Positions 9,044 to 17,094 are shown, counted from the stretch's first letter. The stretch: 17,848 nt of DNA from Gammaproteobacteria bacterium (GCA_030637945.1 DAOWFN010000014.1:1-17848); one strand, 5' to 3'. Program-made: numbers and translations. The notes: generated by a model not told the origin, from the letters alone.

Positions 9044-10249
9044 CTACTCCCCTAATGCATGCTGGATTATTCGATATTTCAGCGCAGGGATATGATCAAC
9101 CAATGACAGGCCAGCATTACGTATTTCAGACAGGAAAACATTCTTTTGTCCAAATAACTCCTTGAATCCACTCATCGACAATTCCATCACTCGATTAGCG
9201 CCTTTACGCTGCCGTTGGTACTTCATCAAGGTGTGTAACGCCGACCATTGTCGACCCGCTTTTCGAGCTGTGCAGATAACTTCTGCCAGAGCAAATGCAT
9301 CGGCGATGCCCAGATTGGCACCCTGTCCCGCCAACGGATGTATATTGTGTGCAGCATCTCCGATTAATGCCAGACCCGGTTTTACATATTCGTTGGCATG
9401 ACCATGAGACAGCGGGAATAAAAAACGCTGGCTCAGATCAAGGATTTCACCCAGTTTAAACTCACCGGCTTCAGCCAGTGCGATTTTGAAAGCATCATCA
9501 TCCAGCGCCATGATGCGCTGCGCCTCATCCTCATCTAACGACCAGACGATGGAACTCTGCCCATTATATAAGGGCAAAAATGCGAGTGGTCCGCTTGGCA
9601 TGAAACACTGCCAGGCGGTATTTTGATGACTCTCACTGGTTGTTACATTACACACCAGACCCTGCTGCTTATAAGACTGTTTTGCTCGCTGGATCGAAGC
9701 GGCTTCTCTGACTTTCGAATTTACACCGTCAGCACCGACCAGCAAGGTCGAGCGAATTTTTTTTCCGGAAGATAATTCCACGCTAGCTCTTACCAGTGCC
9801 ACCTCATCTGCTGACGAGTAATTAATCTTTGCGATCTCTTCCGGACACAGATAAGTAATGTTTTCAGCGGTTTTTACTTTGTCCAGCAGCATCTGCTGCA
9901 ACACATTATTTTCGATGATTACACCCAGCTCTGAGACACCGAGTTCTGCACTATCAAACTGGATCTGCCCGGCACCCCCCTGATCCCAGACAAACATTTT
10001 TTCAAATGCACAGGCACGCTGCATCAAAGACGATGCTAATACCCCTGTCTGATCAAACCTTTTTAAGGCAAAGCGGTTTATCGCCGACACCCGGCAATCT
10101 GTCTCATCCGTTACCGCTTTAAGTGTATTACGCTCAACCACGGCCACAGAAAAGTCCGATGCCGCCAGTTCATTGGCAAAACTCAAACCCACGATGCCGC
10201 CGCCGATGATTACGACGTCAAAATCAATCTCATCGTTGCTTTGGCTCAT
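9044..10249 (-). CDS. ubiI: FAD-dependent ubiquinone-ring hydroxylase, UbiI type
   Basis: This is a flavoprotein monooxygenase of the UbiH/UbiF/UbiI(VisC) family, 401 residues (E. coli UbiI about 400). It shows the FAD-binding DVVIIGGGIVGLSFANELAA (11-30) with an acidic residue at the strand end (VVERN), the middle motif LVGADGVNSKVREAA (170-184), and the second FAD motif LALIGDAAHNIHPLAGQGAN (293-312). UbiI hydroxylates C5 of the ubiquinone precursor ring, using O2 and reduced flavin, in the Ubi metabolon. The assignment as UbiI rather than UbiF rests on position, since E. coli has pepP-ubiH-ubiI-gcvT in this order; UbiF specificity cannot be excluded from sequence alone. The DDR-type segment near residue 50 reads TDCRVSAINRF, a slightly divergent form. 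Its ATG overlaps the ubiH stop by four bases. Confidence 0.88.
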   Translation of the reverse strand: MSQSNDEIDFDVVIIGGGIVGLSFANELAASDFSVAVVERNTLKAVTDETDCRVSAINRFALKRFDQTGVLASSLMQRACAFEKMFVWDQGGAGQIQFDSAELGVSELGVIIENNVLQQMLLDKVKTAENITYLCPEEIAKINYSSADEVALVRASVELSSGKKIRSTLLVGADGVNSKVREAASIQRAKQSYKQQGLVCNVTTSESHQNTAWQCFMPSGPLAFLPLYNGQSSIVWSLDEDEAQRIMALDDDAFKIALAEAGEFKLGEILDLSQRFLFPLSHGHANEYVKPGLALIGDAAHNIHPLAGQGANLGIADAFALAEVICTARKAGRQWSALHTLMKYQRQRKGANRVMELSMSGFKELFGQKNVFLSEIRNAGLSLVDHIPALKYRIIQHALGE

Positions 10250-11496
10250 AAACGTAATCCCCGGCCCAGACGCGTCAGGCGACCGTTCAACCCCATGCTC
10301 TGGTTCGCCAGTTGATGCTTGATATCAGGCAGTATATCCACCAAAAACAAACTCAAAGAACGCAGATGTGCGAGCGGTGTAATCGCGTTTGAAAAAGTTC
10401 TTACCAGGGTATCGGTAAAACGGTAGACCTGCTTGATGTCCTGCTCGCGCAGACGCGCATATTGTTGCAACAGCGCCTGTCCACCTATATCACCTGCTGT
10501 TTTGCCTGTACCAACCATCTTTGCATCAACAACCAGCTCTGACAGCAGAGCGATATCCCTTAATGCCAGGTTAAATCCTTGCCCCGCCACGGGATGTACA
10601 CTGTGTGCAGCATTGCCGATTATAGCGACTCTGCCCTGCACCATCTGTGCCGCTGACTGCAAAAACAATGGATAGATATGCCGTGCGCCCACTTTTTTAA
10701 GCTGCCCCAATCGAAAACCAAAACGTTGTTGTAACTGGTTCAGGAAATCTGTTTCATCCAGTGCATACAAATAATCCGCCTGTTCAGGACTCAAGGTCCA
10801 CACCACAGAACAGCGGTTCCCTGGCATCGGTAAAAAAGCCAGTGGTCCGCTATCAGTAAAACGTTCGTAGGCAACATTATTGTGTTTTTTACCCGGTGTG
10901 ACATTGGTGATCAGAGCAACCTGGTCATAATTTTTCCGGCTGCTGCCGATATTCAACATCTGCATCACCTGAGAGTTATTACCATCAGCAGCGACCAGTA
11001 ATTTCCCGGACAATACCTGATGAGTATCACCAGACAAAATATCAACCGTGACCTGTTTGTCGTCCTGCCGTAACACCGTCAATTCTGCCGGACAAAATAA
11101 CGTAATATTCGAAGCTGACGTGATGGTTTCATACAACTGTTCGCCAAGACGCTTATTTTCGATCACATAACCCAGTGCTTCCACGCCTTCCTGCTCTTTG
11201 GTTAAGCGAGTAATACCAAAATGCCCGCGGTCAGATATATGGATGGTATCAATGGCTTCTGCATGGGGCTCAAGTGAAGACCACAATCCCATGCAGTCGA
11301 AGATACATCGACTGCCATAAGATAGCGCCACCGTGCGGTCATCATAGCTTGGCTGGAAATCGTTGCTAAGCTCATGCGCTTCGATAACGGCAATTTTTAA
11401 TGCTGTATCTTTTAACGCACAGGCAAGGCTGGCACCGGCGAGACCACCACCGATGATGATTAGATCAAAATAATTGTCTATTTTATTTTCTGGCAT
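10246..11496 (-). CDS. ubiH: 2-octaprenyl-6-methoxyphenol hydroxylase UbiH
   Basis: This 416-residue flavin monooxygenase (E. coli UbiH has 392) hydroxylates C1 of the ubiquinone precursor. Motifs: the N-terminal Rossmann FDLIIIGGGLAGASLACALK (10-29), YDDRTVALSYGS (51-62), HISDRGHFG (86-94), the middle LLVAADGNNSQVM (166-178), and the second FAD loop IIGNAAHSVHPVAGQGFNLA (292-311). In this loop the family's usual GD is GN, as is common in UbiH. It shares the protein fold with the overlapping ubiI, reflecting an old duplication. It is translationally coupled to ubiI through an ATGA overlap. The start at 11496 has only a weak GGAA upstream. A 201-base gap packed with nested repeats separates it from pepP. 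Confidence 0.92.
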   Translation of the reverse strand: MPENKIDNYFDLIIIGGGLAGASLACALKDTALKIAVIEAHELSNDFQPSYDDRTVALSYGSRCIFDCMGLWSSLEPHAEAIDTIHISDRGHFGITRLTKEQEGVEALGYVIENKRLGEQLYETITSASNITLFCPAELTVLRQDDKQVTVDILSGDTHQVLSGKLLVAADGNNSQVMQMLNIGSSRKNYDQVALITNVTPGKKHNNVAYERFTDSGPLAFLPMPGNRCSVVWTLSPEQADYLYALDETDFLNQLQQRFGFRLGQLKKVGARHIYPLFLQSAAQMVQGRVAIIGNAAHSVHPVAGQGFNLALRDIALLSELVVDAKMVGTGKTAGDIGGQALLQQYARLREQDIKQVYRFTDTLVRTFSNAITPLAHLRSLSLFLVDILPDIKHQLANQSMGLNGRLTRLGRGLRL

Positions 11497-11511
11497 TATT
11501 CCATAAGACTT

Positions 11512-11687
11512 AAAAAATCCTCACCACAGAGGATACGGAGAACCTTGTAGGTGCGAATTCATTCGCACAATGGTGCCAGAGTATACGCTCGTCGTGCGAA
11601 TAAATTCGCACCTACAGTGTATTGTACTCACCAACACAATTTGTCTTTACTCTGTATCCTCGTGTCCTCTGTGGTAGAAGGTTTTTT
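11512..11687. repeat. Nested inverted repeats between pepP and ubiH
   Basis: An outer imperfect inverted repeat has a left arm AAAAAATCCTCACCACAGAG... (11512-11540) and a right arm ending ...CCTCTGTGGTAGAAGGTTTTTT (11650-11687). It resembles the CCACAGAGGACACAGAG-type repeat common in many bacterial genomes (from memory). Inside it sits a GTAGGTGCGAAT-type pair: two 22-base arms at 11547-11568 and 11594-11615 that are inverse complements except for one base. One repeat family therefore appears to have landed within another. The A-rich/T-rich outer ends could give a weak terminator in either direction. Confidence 0.75.
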
Positions 11688-11697
11688 ATTTATTAAT

Positions 11698-13002
11698 TCA
11701 CGAAGAAGCCATCACCGCTTCAACTTCATCCACGGTACGTGGCAAACCCTTGGTCAACAACTCAAAACCATCTTTAGTGACTGCCAGATCATCTTCAATT
11801 CGCACACCGATATTCCACCAGCGTTTAGCGCCTCGTATACCGGCGGGTATATACAAACCCGGCTCAACGGTTAACACCATGCCCGGCTCCAGTAAACGCC
11901 ATTTGTCATCAACCTTGTAATCACCAACATCATGCACGTCCATGCCCAGCCAGTGGCCGGTACGGTGCATATAATATTTCATGTAACTACCATCTTTGAT
12001 CAGCTGTGCAGGCCTGCCTTTTAACAGACCAATTTCAACCATACCTTTGGTCAACGCTCTCACTGCAGCATTATGCGGATCATTCCAATGGTTACCCGGT
12101 TTCACTTTGGCAAATGCTGCTTCCTGCGCTTTTAGCACCACTTCATAGATCTCTTTCTGAGGCACCGTGTATTTTCCGTTAACAGGAAATGTTCGGGTGA
12201 TGTCTGCGGCGTAACCATCATATTCAGCACCGGCATCAATCAGTACCAGATCCTTATCTTTTAATTCTGAATTATTTTCGGTGTAATGCAAAATACAACC
12301 ATTTTTGCCACCACCGACAATAGAGGTGTATGCCCAGCCGGCACCGTTGCGTTTAAAACCACACAGAAACTCTGCCTCAAGTTCATATTCATACAGACCT
12401 GGCTTGCAGACCTGCATGGCTTTGACGTGTGCCTGAACCGAGATCTTCGCTGCCTTGCGCATCAGACTGAGCTCTTCGCGTGATTTGTATAAACGCATAT
12501 CGTGCAACAGGTATTCCAGTGCAACAAATTCATAAGGCGCGCGCGCGCCACGGCGTGACTGCCTACGCAGATCATTCACACATTTAAGAACATGTTTATC
12601 AAATGACGGGTTCAAACCGATGCTGTAATACACACTCTCACGGTCTTCCATCAGACCCGGTAATATATCTTCCAGGTCATCGATCGGATAAGCATCGTCA
12701 GCGTCAAAATTCTCAACGGCACCTTCCATTCCATGGCGACGACCATCCCAGGTCTCTTTTGCAGGATCACGATCCCGACAAAACAGGATATATTCACCCT
12801 GCTTGCGATTAGGTATCAACACGATGACCGCGTCAGGCTCACTGAACCCGCTTAGATACATAAAATCACTATCCTGTCGGAAACCGTGCTCTACATCCCG
12901 GTTACGGATCAATGTTGGCGCCGCAGGTAAGATTGCCACCGAATTCTCATGCATCATTCGCATTAACTGCTTACGACGTTTTATGTAGATTTTTTTATTC
13001 AA
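11698..13002 (-). CDS. pepP: Xaa-Pro aminopeptidase (M24B metallopeptidase)
   Basis: The 434-residue enzyme (E. coli PepP 441) removes N-terminal residues preceding proline. An N-terminal AMP_N domain (about 1-170, with SDFMYLSGFSEPDAV at 45-59) is followed by the pita-bread catalytic domain. The five metal ligands are all present: Asp256 in LIDAGAEYDGYAADITR, Asp267 in the same segment, His350 in MHRTGHWLGMDVHDVG, Glu380 in LTVEPGLYIP and Glu403 in GVRIEDD. These correspond to D260, D271, H354, E383 and E406 of the E. coli enzyme. The ATG at 13002 is the natural start, with an AGAGATG-like site about 10 bases upstream. It lies between ygfB and ubiH as in E. coli, where the link between a peptidase and ubiquinone genes is conserved but functionally unexplained. 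Confidence 0.96.
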   Translation of the reverse strand: MNKKIYIKRRKQLMRMMHENSVAILPAAPTLIRNRDVEHGFRQDSDFMYLSGFSEPDAVIVLIPNRKQGEYILFCRDRDPAKETWDGRRHGMEGAVENFDADDAYPIDDLEDILPGLMEDRESVYYSIGLNPSFDKHVLKCVNDLRRQSRRGARAPYEFVALEYLLHDMRLYKSREELSLMRKAAKISVQAHVKAMQVCKPGLYEYELEAEFLCGFKRNGAGWAYTSIVGGGKNGCILHYTENNSELKDKDLVLIDAGAEYDGYAADITRTFPVNGKYTVPQKEIYEVVLKAQEAAFAKVKPGNHWNDPHNAAVRALTKGMVEIGLLKGRPAQLIKDGSYMKYYMHRTGHWLGMDVHDVGDYKVDDKWRLLEPGMVLTVEPGLYIPAGIRGAKRWWNIGVRIEDDLAVTKDGFELLTKGLPRTVDEVEAVMASS

Positions 13003-13105
13003 GTGACATCTCTTACTGCAATCAGAATAATTAAAAAAGCTTCAGTCCGCAAAGAACGTGCCCGAGCACAGCGACAAATGTTTTTAATTTTTTTATAGTA
13101 CTACG

Positions 13106-13693
13106 TCAATGTACCGTTTGTGAAGATTGCAGCGGTTGCAATTCTTCATAGATCAACAAGGTTCCCATACGGACATACTCAGTGACTTCCATAAAGGCAA
13201 CTTCATCCTCTTCATTATCATCTTCGATACTGGCATTTAACTCAGCCTCGTCATCTGCTACATAACCTGCCCGTGAAATTTCCAGAATATCCTTAATCAA
13301 CTCTTTACTATCTTCAGGCAATTCGGTCTCTTCTTTAACACCGCCCACGGCAAGACCATAAACAAAACCCTGACACCAGGTGCCTAATGCCTCAACACGA
13401 GCTCCTAACGGCTCGTCGTCGTCGGGTAACATCAATTCGAATTCGACATCGCTATCATTCATCTGTTCAACCGACAACTGATGAATCTGCAGCAGCATCT
13501 TGCCAACCTGCTGTAGCGCTTTACTGCTTTCTTCATGCTCACCTAACACCTGCAACATCCACTGTGATGCATCCGTCGCCCCTTGCGCACATAACATGCC
13601 ACACAGAGCACCATGTGACTCGGTAGCCCCAAGCATTGCATCGATATCAAACAACAGGCCTTCTAATTGTGGAATATCAGGATAATTTACCAT
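13106..13693 (-). CDS. ygfB: UPF0149 family protein YgfB
   Basis: The 195-residue product belongs to the YgfB/YecA (UPF0149) family, recognised from the N-terminal LEGLLFDIDAMLGATESHGALCGMLCAQG, the central GLGARVEALGTWCQGFVYGLA-like segment (EPLGARVEALGTWCQGFVYG) and the acidic C-terminal EYVRMGTLLIYEELQP. It is acidic, soluble and mostly helical. A precise role is not established across the family; in Pseudomonas YgfB has been linked to gene regulation. It is the first gene of the minus-strand run and is divergent from the zapB-like gene; 199 bases separate the starts. E. coli has the same ygfB-pepP order next to zapA. The start at 13693 is the only sensible ATG; Shine-Dalgarno is weak. Confidence 0.92.
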   Translation of the reverse strand: MVNYPDIPQLEGLLFDIDAMLGATESHGALCGMLCAQGATDASQWMLQVLGEHEESSKALQQVGKMLLQIHQLSVEQMNDSDVEFELMLPDDDEPLGARVEALGTWCQGFVYGLAVGGVKEETELPEDSKELIKDILEISRAGYVADDEAELNASIEDDNEEDEVAFMEVTEYVRMGTLLIYEELQPLQSSQTVH

Positions 13694-13816
13694 CTGAATC
13701 TAGCTCGATATAACTTTCATCATAAAAATACGACAGTTTAACTTAAAAAAAAGTCACCAGCTCACATAAACAAAAAAAGTGCCTGCTATGCAAACACACC
13801 CATTTTTTAACTAATT

Positions 13817-13845
13817 TTGAGGTTTTAATCAATTTCATGTAAATT
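13817..13845 (+). promoter_or_regulatory. Candidate sigma-70 promoter for zapB-like/zapA
   Basis: TTGAGG (13817-13822) and TAAATT (13840-13845) are separated by 17 bases, with TG just before the -10 box, in the divergent gap about 45 bases ahead of the ATG at 13893. The region is AT-rich throughout, so a chance match is quite possible. Confidence 0.35.
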
Positions 13846-13892
13846 GTCCATTGTAATTGACCAAAAGCGATTCACATCCTATTATTAGTACC

Positions 13893-14105
13893 ATGACTGA
13901 CACAATAACTAGAATAAACAAACTCGAAGAGCAGGTAGTCGAACTTCTTACTTTTTGCGAACGACTTGGTGATGATAACAAAGAGCTTCGTGCTCAACTT
14001 CAACAACTCACTTCTGAACGCTCTACCCTGGTAGAACAAAAAGAAAAAGTACGCGTACAGGTAGAATCAATGATTAGCCGTTTACGGTCTATGGAAAAGG
14101 CATAA
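13893..14105 (+). CDS. Small coiled-coil ZapB-like protein (TIGR02449 type)
   Basis: The 70-residue protein is almost entirely one coiled coil: MTDTITRINKLEEQVVELLT, then ERLGDDNKELRAQLQQL and QVESMISRLRSMEKA, with hydrophobic residues at heptad spacing. It matches the small conserved protein (TIGR02449 family) found directly upstream of zapA in many gammaproteobacteria, usually described as ZapB-like. ZapB bridges ZapA to other division-site proteins, so a role in the FtsZ ring is likely but inferred from context. The frame opens at a TTG (13857) twelve codons earlier; the ATG at 13893 is preferred because the coiled coil begins there and the family is about 65-70 residues. Shine-Dalgarno is poor for both. 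It precedes zapA by 64 bases. Confidence 0.8.
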   Translation: MTDTITRINKLEEQVVELLTFCERLGDDNKELRAQLQQLTSERSTLVEQKEKVRVQVESMISRLRSMEKA

Positions 14106-14169
14106 TTGCCAAACGTCATAAACTGTATGCTCCACGCAATATCATTCTCAAAGATAAAGGCTGAACTAC

Positions 14170-14472
14170 GTGAGTAAAACCGAACCCTTAACCATAACGA
14201 TTATGGCCAAGGAATACCGCATCGGATGCCCTGAAGAAGAAAAAGACAACCTGCGCGCATCTGCCGATCTGCTCAACGAAAAACTCGATGAGATAAAACA
14301 GCAGGGCTCTGTCATTGGCTCAGAACGCATTGCCATCATGGCCGCCTTAAATATGAGCCATGACATACTGCACAGTCAGGCGATAACAGATGGGAACAGC
14401 GATCTAAACGACCGTATCGATGCTCTCTCAGAACGCATCACCGCTTCCATGCGCGATATTCAACTGATCTAG
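14170..14472 (+). CDS. zapA: Cell division protein ZapA
   Basis: The 100-residue ZapA binds FtsZ and promotes protofilament bundling at mid-cell. It has the N-terminal globular part EPLTITIMAKEYRIGCPEEEKDNLRASADLLNEKLDEIK (5-43) and the family segment GSERIAIMAALNMSHDIL (50-67), followed by a C-terminal helix that forms the tetrameric coiled coil. Length is normal (E. coli 109). The start codon is GTG with AAAGG nine bases upstream (14156-14160); the first internal ATG would remove the first beta strand. It is followed by the 6S RNA gene, exactly as in E. coli (zapA-ssrS-fau). Confidence 0.95.
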   Translation: MSKTEPLTITIMAKEYRIGCPEEEKDNLRASADLLNEKLDEIKQQGSVIGSERIAIMAALNMSHDILHSQAITDGNSDLNDRIDALSERITASMRDIQLI

Positions 14473-14516
14473 CTCAACTCCTCCTAAAGAACTAAAATCT
14501 TTTTACTTTATTTATG

Positions 14517-14544
14517 TTGATTTAAAATCAGCATTACATACAAT
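14517..14544 (+). promoter_or_regulatory. Candidate promoter for 6S RNA
   Basis: TTGATT (14517-14522) and TACAAT (14539-14544) are 16 bases apart. Transcription would begin about 50 bases before the mature 6S 5' end, so it would yield a precursor needing trimming. The surrounding DNA is very AT-rich and other hexamers (for example TATAAA at 14544) are possible. Confidence 0.25.
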
Positions 14545-14598
14545 ATAAATAACGGATGTATTTTTCTGGCGACAATAATAATTACATCCACCAATTTT

Positions 14599-14787
14599 GA
14601 CATCTCTGGGATGTGCGTAAGCAAACCTGTTATATCCCTTGAGCCTTAAATACTGACTTCGGGAGTTGGACTGTTGAGGCCGTGTGCATTACCGCTACGA
14701 CGGGAAGCCTAACGCAGCATCGCTGATTCCCACCTGAACTTACCGGTTCAAGGTCTTCAGTATTGCTACGGCATCTCCGGAGATGTC
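14599..14787 (+). ncRNA. ssrS: 6S RNA
   Basis: 6S RNA binds sigma-70 RNA polymerase by imitating an open promoter and adjusts transcription in stationary phase. The ends pair: GACATCTC (14599-14606) with GAGATGTC (14780-14787), extended by GCGTAAGC against GCTACGGC. This is the same terminal helix as in E. coli 6S (CUCUGAGAUGUUCGCAAGC... / ...GCGGCAUCUCGGAGAU). Conserved inner pieces include CCCTTGAGCC on the 5' side and CCGGTTCAAGG on the 3' side, flanking the central bubble. The size of about 189 bases agrees with the 184 bases of E. coli. The position between zapA and fau on the same strand is the standard gammaproteobacterial locus, and co-transcription with fau is known in E. coli. Exact ends are estimated from pairing. 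Confidence 0.93.
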
Positions 14788-14811
14788 ATCTTATTTATAC
14801 CCGGTTTTTTT

Positions 14812-15438
14812 ATGGCTTTCGACCCTACGTCCAACAACAAAAATACAGGACGCCAATCCACTACCGATATCAGACGATTAAAGCGTACGCAACGACAGTC
14901 ACTAACAACAGACGCACAACAGCAGCATAGCCAAAGCTTGTGTCAAAACATAACAAAAACAAAAGCTTACAAAAACAGCCTGCACATTGCCTGTTACATC
15001 GCTAATGATGGTGAAATTGACCCATTCCTGCTGATAGAACACGCCGTGTTTTCAGGCAAGACAGTCTATTTTCCTGTACTCTCACCGCTTAAGAACAGCC
15101 TTTATTTTGCGCCCTATACTGCAGGCGAGCCATTAAAATTCAACCGTTTCAGCATCCCCGAACCGGTATGTCATCCATCAAACTGGAAAACTGCCCAGCA
15201 ACTGGATCTACTGTTATTACCACTGGTTGCTTTTGACAGACATGGCAATCGCATGGGAATGGGCGGTGGTTTTTATGACCGGACATTGGCCTATCTGAGG
15301 CATCGACAGCACTGGAGAAAGCCGGTACTTATGGGGTTGGCGCATGAGATACAAAAGGTCGAGCAATTAAGTACGCAGAGCTGGGATATTCCACTGGATT
15401 ACATCGTCACTGAAAACCGACTTTATAAAGCCAATTAA
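14812..15438 (+). CDS. fau: 5-formyltetrahydrofolate cyclo-ligase
   Basis: The enzyme (also called YgfA or MTHFS) converts 5-formyl-THF plus ATP to 5,10-methenyl-THF, rescuing folate from an inhibitory side product made by SHMT; this links it to the nearby glycine cleavage genes. The 208 residues include DIRRLKRTQRQSL (19-31), the substrate region IACYIANDGEIDP (59-71), TVYFPVL (84-90), and the nucleotide/substrate loop LLPLVAFDRHGNRMGMGGGFYDR with GMGGGFYDR at 149-157. A polar extension of about 17 residues precedes the usual N-terminus. The ATG is 25 bases after the 6S RNA end, and directly upstream is CCGGTTTTTTT with no Shine-Dalgarno, so initiation is probably weak or depends on the 6S-linked leader. 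Confidence 0.94.
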   Translation: MAFDPTSNNKNTGRQSTTDIRRLKRTQRQSLTTDAQQQHSQSLCQNITKTKAYKNSLHIACYIANDGEIDPFLLIEHAVFSGKTVYFPVLSPLKNSLYFAPYTAGEPLKFNRFSIPEPVCHPSNWKTAQQLDLLLLPLVAFDRHGNRMGMGGGFYDRTLAYLRHRQHWRKPVLMGLAHEIQKVEQLSTQSWDIPLDYIVTENRLYKAN

Positions 15439-15519
15439 ACAAGGTTTTACACACACCTGTAGGTGCATAGGCCTGCCTACCCTACGACTAAAAAAATTAG
15501 CCGGCTTTGACATACACCT

Positions 15520-15562
15520 GTAGGTGCGACTAAATCGTCTGGAACGATTTAGTCGCACCTAC
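15520..15562. repeat. GTAGGTGCGAC palindrome overlapping ilvA stop
   Basis: Two perfect 19-base inverse arms, GTAGGTGCGACTAAATCGT (15520-15538) and its complement (15544-15562), flank a five-base loop. A decayed relative starts at 15459 (GTAGGTGC...CCTACCCTAC, to 15485). The stop codon of ilvA (TAG, complement of 15559-15561) is part of the repeat's GTAGG end. It lies between the convergent fau and ilvA genes. There is no T-run after the stem on either strand, so it is a strong RNA hairpin rather than a standard intrinsic terminator. Confidence 0.85.
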
Positions 15563-17073
15563 ATGGATAAAAACAACTGGTACGCAGGGTTATCAGTTTC
15601 TTCCCAATACGGATAAGCCAGCTTATCAAGATATTCACCCAGCTGTTTACGCTCGCCTTTAGGTATCTGCAAACCCACCAGTACGCGACCATATGCGGCA
15701 CCGTGATTTCGGTAATGGAATAAGCTGATGTTCCAGCGATTACCGATCCGGGTCAAAAAGTCCAGTAATGCACCGGGGCGCTCCGGGAACTCAAAACGAT
15801 ACAATACTTCGTTTTCCAGGGCTGCCCGACCGCCCACGAGATAACGAACATGCATTTTTGCCATCTCATTATCCGTCATATCCAGCACCGGATATTTTTT
15901 ATCTTTCAACCGTTTGATCAGTTCCACACGCTCCTTCATGCCGTCACGTAACTGCACCCCGGCGAAAACCTGTGCGTCATTATCATCAGCGTAGCGATAG
16001 TTAAATTCAGTAATACCCCGCTTACCGATGGTCTGACAAAATGCCTTAAAACTGCCGGGGCGCTCGGGGATGGTCACCGCATACAATGCTTCACGCTGCT
16101 CACCAATCTCTGCTCGTTCTGAAACATGGCGCAACCGATCAAAGTTCATGTTGGCACCGCTGTTGATGGCGATCAGTGTTTTACCACTGATTTTTTTCTG
16201 TGCGACATACTTTTTCAAACCCGCCACAGCCAGTGCGCCAGCCGGCTCTGCTATAGAGCGGGTATCGTCAAAAATATCTTTGATCGCCGCGCAGATCTCA
16301 TCGGTGGTAACAGTAATGATCTGATCAACACATTGTTTTGCTACACGAAATGTTTCTTTGCCCACCTGTTTCACCGCCACACCGTCTGCAAAAATACCGA
16401 CATGATTCAAAACCACACGGCGCTGCTTTTCAAACGCTGCAGCCATACACGCCGCATCGGCCGGCTCTACACCGATGATTTTTGTTTTTGGGCTCAGATA
16501 TTTGACGATAGAACCAACACCCGCTATCAGGCCACCGCCTCCGACAGGAATAAAAATGACATCGATGAAGTCCGCATGCTGACGGACCATCTCCAGTCCG
16601 ATCGTACCCTGACCTGCGATGACATCGGGATCATCATACGGGTGGATAAAATCCAGCTTCTTTTCAGCCGCATACTTGGTCGCATATTCACAGGCTTCGT
16701 CGTAATTATCACCGATCAATATGGCTTTTGCACCGTATGATCTAACCGCATCAACCTTGATACCCGGCGTGGTTTTAGGCATCACGATGGTCGCATCCAG
16801 GCCCAATTTTTTCGCTGACAGCGCCACACCCTGCGCGTGATTTCCTGCAGATGCAGCGACCACGCCTCTGACTTTTTTTGCCCGCGTCAACTGATAGATC
16901 CGGTTATAAGCACCACGCAATTTGAATGAAAAAACACTTTGCAGATCTTCACGCTTGAGCAACACCTGGTTGTTCTGGCGTTTGCTTAATGTGATGGCGG
17001 CATCCAGTGGCGTCTCTACAGCCACATCGTAAACCCGGGCGGTTAATATTTTTTCTATATATTTTTTGGTCAT
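15559..17073 (-). CDS. ilvA: Threonine ammonia-lyase, biosynthetic
   Basis: IlvA deaminates threonine to 2-oxobutanoate, the first committed step of isoleucine synthesis. From the ATG at 17073 it has 504 residues (E. coli 514). The catalytic domain (about 1-320) carries the PLP lysine Lys51 in SVFSFKLRGAYN, AASAGNHAQGVALSAKKLG, the glycine-rich phosphate loop IPVGGGGLIAGVG and AINSGANMNFDRLR. Two C-terminal ACT-like regulatory repeats follow (ALYAVTIPERPGSFKAFCQ and VLYRFEFPERPGALLDFLTR), typical of the isoleucine-inhibited, valine-activated biosynthetic form. The frame stays open 39 codons further upstream, but that stretch crosses a heptamer repeat and has no family match, so it is leader. 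No clear Shine-Dalgarno is seen. The stop codon is inside a palindromic repeat. Confidence 0.96.
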   Translation of the reverse strand: MTKKYIEKILTARVYDVAVETPLDAAITLSKRQNNQVLLKREDLQSVFSFKLRGAYNRIYQLTRAKKVRGVVAASAGNHAQGVALSAKKLGLDATIVMPKTTPGIKVDAVRSYGAKAILIGDNYDEACEYATKYAAEKKLDFIHPYDDPDVIAGQGTIGLEMVRQHADFIDVIFIPVGGGGLIAGVGSIVKYLSPKTKIIGVEPADAACMAAAFEKQRRVVLNHVGIFADGVAVKQVGKETFRVAKQCVDQIITVTTDEICAAIKDIFDDTRSIAEPAGALAVAGLKKYVAQKKISGKTLIAINSGANMNFDRLRHVSERAEIGEQREALYAVTIPERPGSFKAFCQTIGKRGITEFNYRYADDNDAQVFAGVQLRDGMKERVELIKRLKDKKYPVLDMTDNEMAKMHVRYLVGGRAALENEVLYRFEFPERPGALLDFLTRIGNRWNISLFHYRNHGAAYGRVLVGLQIPKGERKQLGEYLDKLAYPYWEETDNPAYQLFLSM

Positions 17074-17094
17074 AGGCGAAGAATAGCGGTAAAG

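Noticed and set aside
13857..13892. TTG start for the ZapB-like protein
   Set aside because: The added 12 residues fall outside the coiled coil and exceed the family's usual length; the ATG at 13893 is better.
15520..15562. Intrinsic terminator shared by fau and ilvA
   Set aside because: The stem is strong, but neither side is followed by a T-run, so it is listed as a repeat instead.
16126..16740. 204-codon plus-strand ORF
   Set aside because: Antisense to the catalytic domain of ilvA, which is strongly supported; cysteine/histidine-rich nonsense translation.
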